From an uncultured Croceitalea sp. (lineage in GTDB: Bacteria; Bacteroidota; Bacteroidia; Flavobacteriales; Flavobacteriaceae): 64,000 nucleotides of DNA. Positions 16,171-26,633 of the stretch are shown here, piece after piece. The translations under genes were made by a program, and so were the position numbers. Within the stretch, counting starts at the first letter, position 1, and each line of letters opens with the position of its first letter. The stretch lies in assembly GCA_947499565.1 (NCBI GenBank), contig CANMOV010000001.1, forward strand, positions 1,302,001 through 1,366,000, written 5' to 3'. The notes beneath the pieces were generated by a model. The model searched no databases. It saw nothing but the letters and a program-made list of their open reading frames with translations, and had not been told where the DNA came from.

Positions 16171-17364
16171 CTAAGATATGACACCTGAACCAATCAATTC
16201 ATCATCCAAGTACCACGCTACAAATTGACCTTCTGCTATTGCAGACTGTTTTTCTGTAAAATCAACATAGAGTCCTCCATTTACTCTATAAAGTATTGCC
16301 TCTTGTAACGGTTGTCTATATCTAATTCTTGCCCGTACTTTCATACTATCATCTAGTCCTAAGATTAAATCTTCACGAACCCAATGTAACTCGTCTTCTT
16401 TCACAAAAAGCGTTTTACGGAAAAGACCAGGATGTAACTTTCCTTGTCCAGTATATATGATATTATCATTAACATCAGTCTCTAAAACAAATAAGGGTTC
16501 TTTAGTACCTCCAACAGCTAAACCTTTTCGCTGTCCTACGGTAAAAAAGTGTGCCCCTTGATGGTTACCAATTACTTTTCCATCAGTAATAGAATAATTA
16601 GGCTTCTCAGAATGATATTCTAATTCTGTAATTTTATTTTCAAATTCTGAAATCCCATTCTGATAATGTTTAGCATTTGAGGGAACTTCAACTATAAGAC
16701 CTTCTTTTGGTTTAAGCTTTTGTTGTAAAAAGTCTGGTAAACGAACCTTACCAATAAAGCATAAACCTTGGGAGTCTTTTTTATCCGCGGTTACCAAATT
16801 GTTTTCTGATGCTATCTTTCTAACCTCTGGTTTTGTTAATTCTCCTATTGGAAAAAGAGTTTTAGCCAATTGTTCTTGAGATAGCTGACATAAAAAATAA
16901 GATTGATCCTTGTTTACATCAATACCTGTTAAAAGTTGAAAAGTTTCTGTTCCATCCTCATTTTTGATAATTCCCTTTCTACAATAATGACCTGTAGCCA
17001 CATAATCAGCTCCCAAGTCTAAGGCAATCTTCAAGAATACATCAAACTTAATCTCTCGGTTACAAAGCACATCAGGGTTTGGTGTACGTCCTTTTTCGTA
17101 TTCATTAAACATATAATCAACAATACGTTCTTTATACTCCACACTTAGGTCAACCGTTTGAAAAGGAATACCCAATTTTTCAGCAACAATCAAAGCATCA
17201 TTGCTATCTTCCAACCAAGGGCACTCATCAGATATAGTAACAGAATCATCATGCCAATTCTTCATAAAAAGACCTATTACCTCATATCCCTGCTGCTTAA
17301 GCAAATATGCAGATACACTGGAATCTACTCCACCTGATAATCCAACAATTACTTTCTTTTTCAT
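16171..17364 (-). CDS. mnmA: tRNA 2-thiouridylase MnmA
   Basis: MnmA installs the 2-thio group on U34 of tRNAs for Lys, Glu and Gln. The PP-loop SGGVDSS is at the N-terminus, and the two catalytic cysteines lie in [12 protein letters not shown] and SQGLCFIG. The C-terminal beta-barrel domains follow ([11 protein letters not shown]). The start at ATG 17364 places the PP-loop where homologues have it; an in-frame extension to 17385 is not needed. The next gene, a nitronate monooxygenase, follows after only 4 nt. Confidence 0.96.
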   Translation of the reverse strand: MKKKVIVGLSGGVDSSVSAYLLKQQGYEVIGLFMKNWHDDSVTISDECPWLEDSNDALIVAEKLGIPFQTVDLSVEYKERIVDYMFNEYEKGRTPNPDVLCNREIKFDVFLKIALDLGADYVATGHYCRKGIIKNEDGTETFQLLTGIDVNKDQSYFLCQLSQEQLAKTLFPIGELTKPEVRKIASENNLVTADKKDSQGLCFIGKVRLPDFLQQKLKPKEGLIVEVPSNAKHYQNGISEFENKITELEYHSEKPNYSITDGKVIGNHQGAHFFTVGQRKGLAVGGTKEPLFVLETDVNDNIIYTGQGKLHPGLFRKTLFVKEDELHWVREDLILGLDDSMKVRARIRYRQPLQEAILYRVNGGLYVDFTEKQSAIAEGQFVAWYLDDELIGSGVIS

Positions 17365-17709
17365 CACTATTAAAATCGAATGCAAAAGTACAAAATACCC
17401 CTAATTAAAAATGGCAGCTAGCTATTCGAAACAATTCTTTACGAATATTAAGTTCAATCAATTTTTGTTTAATTAATTATTATATAAGTATAACGATTTT
17501 GAACCAACTAGCTATCTTAAATCATGATAGCAATCAGTTGTAAGACTTGACAAAGCCATCTAAATCAGAATATTAAGATAGTTTTTAGAATTTTTGATGA
17601 TTTTGTTAAAGTTTTTATAAACAAACCTAAACAAAAGCAACTAATTCATTTTGTTTAATCTTTAATTAAAATAAGTGAACATTATTATTTTAACCTAAAA
17701 ACAACGAAA
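17365..17709. other. Intergenic region between divergent mnmA and the FAS1 gene, with a stem-loop
   Basis: These 345 bases hold no convincing gene and are very A/T rich. The main structure is a stem-loop at 17505-17540: CAACTAGCTATC pairs with GATAGCAATCAGTTG, giving a GCTATC/GATAGC stem and a CAACT/AGTTG stem separated by a small bulge, with a 9-nt loop. No T-run follows, so it is not a terminator. It could be a regulator site or a leader structure for either divergent gene. No clear -33/-7 pair is seen. Confidence 0.45.
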
Positions 17710-20673
17710 ATGAAGAAAATCCTCACATTTAAAAATTTTATGCTCTTACTATTCTTGTCTGTAGTTGTCTTGTCCTGCGATAAAGACGATGAAAATGGAA
17801 TGCAAGAAATGGAAGCTCAAAAAAATATTGTTAAAACTGCCATCGACACGGAAACCCTAAGCTCTTTAGTGGCTGCGCTAACACAGGCTGACGAAAATGA
17901 AAATTCAGATTTAATTGGCACGTTAAGTGGAAATGGTCCTTTTACTGTTTTTGCACCAACGGATGATGCTTTTACAGCTTTGTTGCAAAACCTTGAAGGT
18001 TTTGATTCCTTAGAAGATTTTGATACGGAAGAAGAAAAAACCTTGTTAGCAAGAATTCTTCAATATCACGTGGTCGCAGGAGTAGCTGCTGCTTCTACAG
18101 ATTTATCCGAAGGGCAAACCATAGCCACTGTTCAGGGAGAAAGTGTTTCCATTAGTCTTGAAGGTGGAGTCTTTATTGGAGATGCCACTGAAGATGATGC
18201 CAAAGTAGTTGGGGCGGATGTTCAAAATTCAAACGGTATTGTTCACATCATTAATAAAGTGTTACTTCCGCAAGAGATTCTTAATACCTTAAATCCCCCA
18301 CAAGATTTAGTAGATTTAGTAATTGCTACAGAGGCCTTATCTTCTTTAGAAGCTGCCGTTATAAAAGCTGATTTGGTTGAAACTTTAAAAAGTGAAGGAC
18401 CTTTTACTGTTTTTGCACCAACAGATGACGCTTTTACTGGATTACTTATGGCTTTAGGAGATGACTATAACTCTCTAGACGACTTTGATACCGATGAAGA
18501 GATTGCGTTATTAAGAGATATTCTTTTATTCCATGTAATTCCTGCAAAGGTATTAGCTGCTGATTTAGCTGAAGGTGAAGTTGAAACTGCATTAGCCGAC
18601 AATAGTATTAAAATTATAGCTGAAGGTGACACCTTCGTAATTGGTGATGCCTCTGATACAAATGCAACCATAACTGGGACAGATATAATGGCAACAAATG
18701 GGGTTGCGCATACTATAAATAAAGTATTGCTTCCGCAGTCTGCAATTGACTTCTTAGCAACACTTGAATTAAAAAATATTGTTGAGTTAGCAATAGCTAC
18801 TGATGATTTAAGCATTCTGGTTGATGCACTTGTAGCTGCCAATGCTGGTTTAGTTGAAACGCTTAGCAGTGAAGGTCCTTTTACCGTTTTTGCTCCAACT
18901 AATGCCGCTTTCGTTGGATTGTTAGATATTCTAGGAGATGACTACAATGCTTTATCCGATTTTGATACTCAAGAAGAAATTGACCTTCTAGTTAAAATTC
19001 TAACCTATCATGTAGTTGCTGGTACTGAAGCTTTCGCAGCTGACCTTTCTGATGGACAATCTATTGCTACAGTTAATGGTGCTTCTGTTGGAATAAATCT
19101 TAAAAACGGAACTGTTCATGTGGTTGATGCAACTGACGACAACGCTACTGTGGTAATTCCGGATGTAGATGCTAGCAATGGGGTAGTTCATGTTATAAAC
19201 AAAGTACTACTTCCGCAAGAAGCTGTTGATTTTGTAGCTAGTCTTCAACTAAAAAATATTGTTGAATTGGCAATTGCTACCGATGACTTAAGCATTCTGG
19301 TGGATGCACTTGTAGCTGCTAATGCTGGTTTAGTTGAAACGCTTAGTGGTAAAGGTCCCTTTACTGTCTTTGCTCCAACTAATACCGCTTTCGTTGGATT
19401 GTTAGATATTCTAGGAGATGACTACAACGCTTTATCTGATTTTGATACCCAAGAAGAAATTGACCTTCTAGTTAAAATTTTAACCTATCATGTTGTTGCA
19501 GGTACTGAAGCGTTCGCAGCTGACCTTTCTAACGGACAATCTATACCTACAGTAAATGGCGCTTCTATTGGAATAAATCTTAAAAATGGAACTGTTCATG
19601 TGGTCGATGCAACTGACGACAACGCTACTGTGGTAATTCCAGACGTAGATGCTAGCAATGGTGTAGTACACGTAATTAATAAAGTATTACTTCCGCAAGA
19701 AGCTGTTGACTTTGTGGCTAGTCTTCAACTAAAGAATATTGTTGAAATAGCAATTGCTACCGACGATTTAAGTTTACTAGTAGATGCTTTAGTTGCTGCT
19801 GATGCTGGTTTAGTTGAAGTCTTAAGTAGCGAAGGTCCTTTTACAGTATTCGCACCAACAAACCAAGCTTTTGTTGATTTGCTAGATATTTTAGGTGACG
19901 ATTTTACTAGTTTATCTGACTTTGACACAGAAGCTGAAATAGATATTTTAATCCAGGTACTTAAATATCATGTGGTGGCTGGTATAGCCGCATTCTCAGA
20001 CGATTTATCCGATGGGCAAGAAATTGGAACATTGCAAGGAGAAAATGTTACTGTTAATTTAAATCACGGCGTATTTATACAAGATGCCACAGAAACAGAC
20101 GCTGAAGTTGTAATTCCAAATGTTGAAGCTAGTAATGGCGTAGTACATGTTATAAACAAAGTATTACTACCTCAAGAAGTATTGGATATTCTTTTTCCTC
20201 CAAGCCCAAACATTGTTGAGCTTGCACAATCTGTTGATGACTTAAGTCTTTTAGTTGATGCTTTAGTACAAGCAGATGCAGGGTTAGTCGATGCTTTAAG
20301 TGGTGAAGGTCCTTTTACAGTATTCGCACCAACAAACAAAGCCTTTGCAAACTTGTTGCACCAACTTGGCGGTAACTACAATAGCTTATCCGATTTTGAC
20401 ACTCCGGAGGAAAAAGCACTTTTAGCAAAGATCTTAACTTATCACGTTGTTGCAGGAGCGGCAGTTGCCGCTACAGATTTAAGCAACCATCAAGAATTTG
20501 AAACACTGCAAGGAGAATCTATTTTTGCAATTCTAAATCATGGTGTTTTTATTAGAGATAAAACTCATGTAGATGCACAAGTAATTGGAGCAGATAATGT
20601 TGCAAACAATGGTATTGTTCACATTATTAACAAAGTTCTCCTTCCGCAAGAAGTAATAGATGCTTTGCATTAA
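17710..20673 (+). CDS. Lipoprotein with six tandem FAS1 (fasciclin) domains
   Basis: The 987-residue protein has a lipoprotein signal (lipobox VLSC, Cys about residue 23) and an acidic linker. Six FAS1 domains of about 155-160 residues begin near residues 40, 199, 356, 516, 676 and 834. Each contains the H1 box GPFTVFAPT and the H2-type segment (VVHVINKVLLPQ or close variants). FAS1 domains mediate adhesion to surfaces, polysaccharides or proteins. Domains 3 and 4 are nearly identical in protein and DNA, so the array grew recently by duplication. Surface anchoring is likely. A strong terminator follows at 20711-20746. The gene is probably transcribed alone. Confidence 0.92.
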   Translation: MKKILTFKNFMLLLFLSVVVLSCDKDDENGMQEMEAQKNIVKTAIDTETLSSLVAALTQADENENSDLIGTLSGNGPFTVFAPTDDAFTALLQNLEGFDSLEDFDTEEEKTLLARILQYHVVAGVAAASTDLSEGQTIATVQGESVSISLEGGVFIGDATEDDAKVVGADVQNSNGIVHIINKVLLPQEILNTLNPPQDLVDLVIATEALSSLEAAVIKADLVETLKSEGPFTVFAPTDDAFTGLLMALGDDYNSLDDFDTDEEIALLRDILLFHVIPAKVLAADLAEGEVETALADNSIKIIAEGDTFVIGDASDTNATITGTDIMATNGVAHTINKVLLPQSAIDFLATLELKNIVELAIATDDLSILVDALVAANAGLVETLSSEGPFTVFAPTNAAFVGLLDILGDDYNALSDFDTQEEIDLLVKILTYHVVAGTEAFAADLSDGQSIATVNGASVGINLKNGTVHVVDATDDNATVVIPDVDASNGVVHVINKVLLPQEAVDFVASLQLKNIVELAIATDDLSILVDALVAANAGLVETLSGKGPFTVFAPTNTAFVGLLDILGDDYNALSDFDTQEEIDLLVKILTYHVVAGTEAFAADLSNGQSIPTVNGASIGINLKNGTVHVVDATDDNATVVIPDVDASNGVVHVINKVLLPQEAVDFVASLQLKNIVEIAIATDDLSLLVDALVAADAGLVEVLSSEGPFTVFAPTNQAFVDLLDILGDDFTSLSDFDTEAEIDILIQVLKYHVVAGIAAFSDDLSDGQEIGTLQGENVTVNLNHGVFIQDATETDAEVVIPNVEASNGVVHVINKVLLPQEVLDILFPPSPNIVELAQSVDDLSLLVDALVQADAGLVDALSGEGPFTVFAPTNKAFANLLHQLGGNYNSLSDFDTPEEKALLAKILTYHVVAGAAVAATDLSNHQEFETLQGESIFAILNHGVFIRDKTHVDAQVIGADNVANNGIVHIINKVLLPQEVIDALH
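18775..19734 (+). repeat. Near-identical 480-bp tandem duplication of one FAS1 domain
   Basis: The two 480-bp units, 18775-19254 and 19255-19734, encode FAS1 domains 3 and 4. They differ at only a small number of bases, mostly silent, with stretches of tens of bases unchanged. The other four domains are clearly more diverged. The unit is a whole number of codons, so gain or loss of copies keeps the frame. Confidence 0.85.
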
Positions 20674-20710
20674 TCTAGGCAGCATTTAAAATGTAGTTTA
20701 TGAACTACAA

Positions 20711-20746
20711 AAAGCCTCTCTTTTTAATTAAGAGGGGCTTTTTTTA
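20711..20746 (+). terminator. Rho-independent terminator after the FAS1 gene
   Basis: AAAGCCTCTCTT pairs with AAGAGGGGCTTT across a 7-nt A/T loop (one G-T wobble) and runs into seven T residues. It starts 38 nt after the FAS1 stop. Confidence 0.9.
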
Positions 20747-20849
20747 TCTACGATTTTTACCGTTCATCGATGAGACATCAAAAGGGTATCCTTAGCCATA
20801 CAAAAATGCTCCCTTGACAACTATTAATTTTTTAGAAAGGAATTAGATT

Positions 20850-20928
20850 GCATCTTTGAGGTCCCGAATCTTTCCAAACTATACCTATTATTGGTAGAGG
20901 CTTCCTCCGAAAGGGGGAAGCTTTTTTA
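20850..20928 (+). ncRNA. Candidate intergenic small RNA with its own terminator
   Basis: A second plus-strand intrinsic terminator lies at 20900-20927: GCTTCCTCC pairs with GGGGGAAGC over a GAAA loop, followed by six T residues. It comes about 150 nt beyond the FAS1 terminator, with no ORF between them. A second hairpin, CTATACC/GGTAGAG, lies immediately upstream (20880-20900). A possible -33 box TTGACA is at 20814-20819, and a TAGATTG (20844-20850) could serve as -7. The yidC gene ends on the other strand at 20950, and the T-run orientation does not suit it. I infer a short RNA of about 75 nt; I do not recognise its family. Confidence 0.35.
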
Positions 20929-20949
20929 TAAAAGTTCCCCAAGATACTT

Positions 20950-22803
20950 TTACTTATTTTTCTTTTGAGCTTCAGCCTGTTCCATCATCTCACGCATTCT
21001 TTTCTGAAACTTATTTTCTTTCTTAGGCTTCTTTTTATTCTCTTGTATCTGAGCGTGTATCTTTTTGTCATCCAAGATATAATTCTTGATAACCAGCATA
21101 ATACCAATAGTGATTAAGTTTGAAATAAAGTAATACAAACTCAATCCACTCGCATAGTTGTTGAAAAAGAATAGCATCATCAAAGGAGACAAGTACATGA
21201 TAAACTTCATATTAGGCATGCCAGGTTGTTGCTGCATTTGCATACTCTGTCCTGTAGTCATCATCATATAAAAGAAAATAGCAACTGAAGCTAATATTGG
21301 AAATAAGCTAACATGATCTCCGTAAAAGGGAATCGTAAATGGAAGATTAAAAATTGTATCATATGAACTTAAATCTTCAGCCCACAAAAAAGATTTCTGT
21401 CTTAATGCAAATGATGTTGGAAAGAACATAAAAAGTGAGTAGAAAATTGGCAACTGCAACAATGCAGGTATACAACCACTCATGGGACTTACTCCTGCTT
21501 TTCCATAAAGCTTCATTGTCTCCTGCTGCTTTTTCATGGCGTTATCTTTGTACTTCTCATTCAGCTCTGTAATCTCCGGCTTTAACACTTTCATTTTAGC
21601 TTGAGATAGATAAGATTTGTAGGTTACAGGGGAAAGCGCCAAACGCACAATTATCGTCATAATAATAATTGCAATACCATAGGGTAAAAAGCCACTTAAA
21701 AATGAATAGAAAGGAGTGAATACATATCGGTTAATAACACCAAAAATCCCCCATCCAAAATAAATGGTCTCCTCTAGTTCATACTCATCATATTTACTAA
21801 GTACCTTTATATCTGTAGGTCCGTAATACCAGTCTAAATTTTCGGATAGCTCACCACCTTCTAAAGTCAATGGAACTTTAGCTGAAAAATCTTTGGTAAA
21901 CTCTACCGTTTTACTCTCTTCCTCTACAAGGTTAACAGAACTTATCTCAGCTGTTTTAAAATTCTTTTTAGTAGCTAGTATTGAAGTGAAGAAATGTTGT
22001 TTATAAGATAACCATTGCACATCTTCTTCAGTTTCGTCGTCGTCACTGTTAGCAGAAAGATAATCTACTTTACCATCTTCAAAATTGTACATCATCTCTG
22101 TGTACCTACTCTCATATTGGACACTTTTGTCATGGCGTATACCTTTTAAATTCCACTCTAAATCTAAAGGTTTAGACGAATTTAAAACGCCACTTAAACC
22201 TTGTGAGCGAATTGTAAAACCAACCATATACTCATTGGGCTTCATTTCATACCTGTATTCCAAATATTGGTTTTCAGAAACCTTAGCCTTCAATGATAGT
22301 ATTTGATTATCGCCACTGGAAGTTAACTCTGGCTCAAAAAATAAGTCAGCAGTGCTTAAAACTCTATTATCGTTTGTAGAAAAAGAAATCGCAAAGTTTG
22401 CGTTTCCATCCTTAACAAGATGAACAGGAATAGAATCGTAAGTTACAAAGTCCTTCATCTTTGCTTCAACGATTTGACCACCTTTATTGGCAACTTCCAG
22501 GTATAGGACTTCATTTTCTAGTTTAGTTGTACCATTAGTCGTTTTTGTAAAACCAAATGCGCCAACAGTACTCTTGTAGTTAGCTACAGCAGTGGAATCG
22601 TTTACATTAATAACAGCTGGTTGCTGTTCAACTATTGTCTGTACCTCAGTAGTATTATTCTCTGCTTCTACTTGTTCTTGTTGCGCTTTTTTAGCTTCAA
22701 GTTCTTCTGGAGTAGGTTGATTAAAGTAGAACATCGCTATCATTACGGCAAAAATTAATACAAAGCCAATGACCGTATTAATATCAAACTTCTTTTCTTC
22801 CAT
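20950..22803 (-). CDS. yidC: Membrane protein insertase YidC
   Basis: YidC inserts and folds inner-membrane proteins, alone or with SecYEG. The 617-residue protein has an N-terminal membrane helix, a long periplasmic beta-sandwich domain (about residues 60-340) and the conserved insertase core of five helices (YGIAIIIMTIIVRLALSP, AGVSPMSGCIPALLQLPIF, FNNYASGLSLYYFISN). The basic arginine needed in the groove is present (IIVRLALSP). The C-terminus is very basic (KKPKKENKFQKR), as in many Bacteroidota homologues, probably for ribosome contact. It is downstream of pyrG with 66 nt between them, so co-transcription is likely. Confidence 0.96.
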   Translation of the reverse strand: MEEKKFDINTVIGFVLIFAVMIAMFYFNQPTPEELEAKKAQQEQVEAENNTTEVQTIVEQQPAVINVNDSTAVANYKSTVGAFGFTKTTNGTTKLENEVLYLEVANKGGQIVEAKMKDFVTYDSIPVHLVKDGNANFAISFSTNDNRVLSTADLFFEPELTSSGDNQILSLKAKVSENQYLEYRYEMKPNEYMVGFTIRSQGLSGVLNSSKPLDLEWNLKGIRHDKSVQYESRYTEMMYNFEDGKVDYLSANSDDDETEEDVQWLSYKQHFFTSILATKKNFKTAEISSVNLVEEESKTVEFTKDFSAKVPLTLEGGELSENLDWYYGPTDIKVLSKYDEYELEETIYFGWGIFGVINRYVFTPFYSFLSGFLPYGIAIIIMTIIVRLALSPVTYKSYLSQAKMKVLKPEITELNEKYKDNAMKKQQETMKLYGKAGVSPMSGCIPALLQLPIFYSLFMFFPTSFALRQKSFLWAEDLSSYDTIFNLPFTIPFYGDHVSLFPILASVAIFFYMMMTTGQSMQMQQQPGMPNMKFIMYLSPLMMLFFFNNYASGLSLYYFISNLITIGIMLVIKNYILDDKKIHAQIQENKKKPKKENKFQKRMREMMEQAEAQKKNK

Positions 22804-22869
22804 GAAAGTTATTTAGTGGTGCTTATCTGCGAACTTAATAGTTGGCAAATATATATCCAAATGTGGTTT

Positions 22870-24543
<1,674 letters not shown>

Positions 24544-24562
24544 TTATAGGTAGATATTTTTG

Positions 24563-24799
24563 TTAATCCTTAGGAAATTCTTTTCTTAATTTCCTTATCA
24601 TTGGTTCTAATCCATTTGATTTTATATCTAAGGTTGTTTCTAAATATTCTCCTAATTTTCCTTTGGGAAATCCTTTCTGCTTAAACCAAACCAAGTAGGC
24701 AATGGGTAAATCGACCAAATACCAATCCTTATGTTTACCAAAAGGCATTTTGTAATGCACTAATTCTATTAGTTTTTTCTTGTCTGGTTTTATTTCCAT
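24563..24799 (-). CDS. DUF3820 family small protein
   Basis: The 78-residue protein contains the family's short signature MPFGKHKDWYLVDLPIAYLVWF, which resembles a small nucleic-acid or nuclease-associated fold, followed by a basic C-terminal helix. It has no signal peptide. Members are annotated as putative quorum-sensing-regulated virulence factors, but that rests on thin evidence. It lies 55 nt upstream of pyrG on the same strand and is probably transcribed with it. Confidence 0.85.
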   Translation of the reverse strand: MEIKPDKKKLIELVHYKMPFGKHKDWYLVDLPIAYLVWFKQKGFPKGKLGEYLETTLDIKSNGLEPMIRKLRKEFPKD

Positions 24800-24844
24800 T
24801 TAATAGGTTAAAAATACTATCTTTCTATTTAGAAATATATTCTA

Positions 24845-25708
24845 ATGAAAAGAAGAGATTTTGTTACTGCCTCTGCAATTGGTGCTGCTGGTTTAGTTAC
24901 CACATCATCCTTAGCACAATCTGATAGCTTAAATCAGGATTTCAAGCTTAAAAATAATATAAACCATAGTGTCTGTCAGTGGTGTTTTGGCCATTTACCA
25001 TTAGAAGACTTTTTAAAAGAATTAAATGTGCTAGGCATAAAGGCTATTGACCTAATTGGTCCAAAGGATTGGCCGCTTCTAAAGAAGCATGATATTCATT
25101 GTTCTATGTGTAATGGCGCTGAAATTAGCCTTACAGAAGGGTGGAATGACCCCAAATATCATGAAGAATTAATAAAAAACTATACGGAAATAATTCCTCA
25201 AGTTGCTGAAGCTGGGTATACCAACCTCATTTGTTTTAGTGGCAATCGAAGAGGCATGAACGATTATGTTGGCTTGCAAAACTGTGTAGATGGCTTATCC
25301 AAGATTATTCCGCTAGCGGAAAAGCATGGTGTAGTTATTCAGATGGAGCTATTTAATCAGGTGAATCACCCGGATTATATGTGTGATAATTCGCTTTGGG
25401 GTGTAGAGCTTTGTAAACATATTGGTAGTGAAAACTTTAAACTTCTTTTTGATATTTATCACATGCAAATACAAGAAGGGGATATCATACGAAGTATTCA
25501 AAATTACCACCCTTATTTTGGGCACTATCATACTGCTGGGGTACCAGGCAGACATGAAATTGATGAGACTCAAGAACTATATTACCCAGCAATTATTAAA
25601 GCTATTTTAGATACAGGTTTTAAAGGTTATGTGGCACAAGAATTCATAGTCACATGGGAAGATAAAATTGCAGCCTTAAAAGATGCTTTTTTAAGATGTG
25701 ACGTCTAG
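24845..25708 (+). CDS. Tat-exported TIM-barrel isomerase, hydroxypyruvate isomerase-like
   Basis: The N-terminus (MKRRDFVTASAIGAAGLVTT) is a twin-arginine-type signal, so the protein probably acts in the periplasm. The mature part is an AP-endonuclease-2-type TIM barrel of the Hyi family. Candidate metal ligands include Glu and His in VVIQMELFNQVNHPDYM, LLFDIYHMQIQEGD, HYHTAGVPGRHE and GYVAQEF. The 287 residues fit a secreted Hyi-like enzyme. The true substrate may be another sugar or sugar acid. Its stop overlaps the convergent DUF922 gene by 4 nt. Confidence 0.85.
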   Translation: MKRRDFVTASAIGAAGLVTTSSLAQSDSLNQDFKLKNNINHSVCQWCFGHLPLEDFLKELNVLGIKAIDLIGPKDWPLLKKHDIHCSMCNGAEISLTEGWNDPKYHEELIKNYTEIIPQVAEAGYTNLICFSGNRRGMNDYVGLQNCVDGLSKIIPLAEKHGVVIQMELFNQVNHPDYMCDNSLWGVELCKHIGSENFKLLFDIYHMQIQEGDIIRSIQNYHPYFGHYHTAGVPGRHEIDETQELYYPAIIKAILDTGFKGYVAQEFIVTWEDKIAALKDAFLRCDV

Positions 25709-26241
25709 TTGCTATCCGCTAAAGCTTTTGCAATTTGTTCATTCCAACGCAGCTGCTGCTCGCGATTCCTAGAAAAATTAGTTTCCCAATCATAACGGTC
25801 CTGATAATCTGAAAGCGCTTTAAGTGTTTCTTTGTAGATTTTTCTAATTTCTGCTTTCACATTATCTGAAAATGAGGTTTCATTTAATCGTTTTCGCATT
25901 TTCCTGGCAAAAAGCTCCGAAATATCAAAATGAAGCTGCTCATGACTAAGTATTAAATTATTACATACATCTGGTTTATACCAAGATTCATTAGGGTAGA
26001 AAAATGCATTTACTTCAAAGTCCAGTTGAACTTCATGATGCAAAAGGTTAGCAGAATACTTATAACTTATTCCGCTTGCAGTGGTAGCCGCAGGAGCTGA
26101 ATCTGGTGGAACAACACCCTTAAAATCATCCCAAGTGAGTCTTGTTTTTGAGTCCCAGAGATACGCTTCTTCAATTTCCTGAGAAAAACAAGCTGTCCCA
26201 AGAAAAAGAAAAACAAATGATATGATTATGCTTTTGTCCAA
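25705..26241 (-). CDS. DUF922-like secreted metalloprotease
   Basis: The 178-residue protein has a signal peptide (cut near FSQE). The domain then carries an HExxH zinc motif, LSHEQLHFDISELFARK, near residue 100, with an upstream Trp/Asp-rich segment (LTWDDFKG) common to DUF922 proteins. These are predicted zinc-dependent proteases acting outside the cytoplasm. The start is TTG 26241 inside the 3' end of the OsmC gene (16-nt overlap); no ATG is available before the signal peptide. Translational coupling with the OsmC gene is likely. Confidence 0.8.
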   Translation of the reverse strand: MDKSIIISFVFLFLGTACFSQEIEEAYLWDSKTRLTWDDFKGVVPPDSAPAATTASGISYKYSANLLHHEVQLDFEVNAFFYPNESWYKPDVCNNLILSHEQLHFDISELFARKMRKRLNETSFSDNVKAEIRKIYKETLKALSDYQDRYDWETNFSRNREQQLRWNEQIAKALADSN

Positions 26242-26633
26242 TTGAATGTAACAACTTTTTCAATATCTGGGTGCAGACTATAATGAACTGGGCAGGTATT
26301 CGCTGTGCGTTCTAAAATAGTTCTATTCTTTTCTGAAACCGAAGCTGGCAGTTCAAAATCAACTTCAATTTTTGAGATTCTACGAGGATTAGCTGCCATG
26401 TGTTTGGTAACATTCGCAGTAGCTCCAGCTATATCAACCCCCAAGTCCCTTGCTTTTATCCCCATCATAGTTAACATGCAACTAGCCAAACCAGTCGCAA
26501 CAGTATCTGTCGGAGAAAACGCTTCTCCCAGGCCGTTATTATCTACTGGAGCATCAGTTATAAATTCATTTTCGGAACGTAGATGATGGCATGTTGTTCT
26601 TAAACCTCCTGTATAGGTAACTTTTGACGTCAT
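26226..26633 (-). CDS. OsmC/Ohr family peroxide-handling protein
   Basis: OsmC-type proteins reduce organic hydroperoxides with two cysteines. Both are visible here: GLASCMLTMMGIKA and ANTCPVHYSLH. The 135 residues match the compact family length. Its start overlaps the stop of the upstream LysM/PBP gene by 4 nt, and its end overlaps the DUF922 gene, giving a tight operon guaA - LysM/PBP - osmC - DUF922. Whether it is a true OsmC, an Ohr or a YhfA-like relative cannot be decided by eye. Confidence 0.9.
   Translation of the reverse strand: MTSKVTYTGGLRTTCHHLRSENEFITDAPVDNNGLGEAFSPTDTVATGLASCMLTMMGIKARDLGVDIAGATANVTKHMAANPRRISKIEVDFELPASVSEKNRTILERTANTCPVHYSLHPDIEKVVTFNWTKA

Noticed and set aside
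19000-19671. Two similar minus-strand frames of 63 codons inside the FAS1 array
   Set aside because: They resemble each other only because they lie opposite the duplicated FAS1 repeat; the plus-strand coding is clear.
20850-20928. Known structured RNA (SRP RNA, 6S or tmRNA) for the intergenic hairpins
   Set aside because: Too short for tmRNA, and I see no SRP-type conserved loop or 6S-type long open helix; I kept only the generic small-RNA call.
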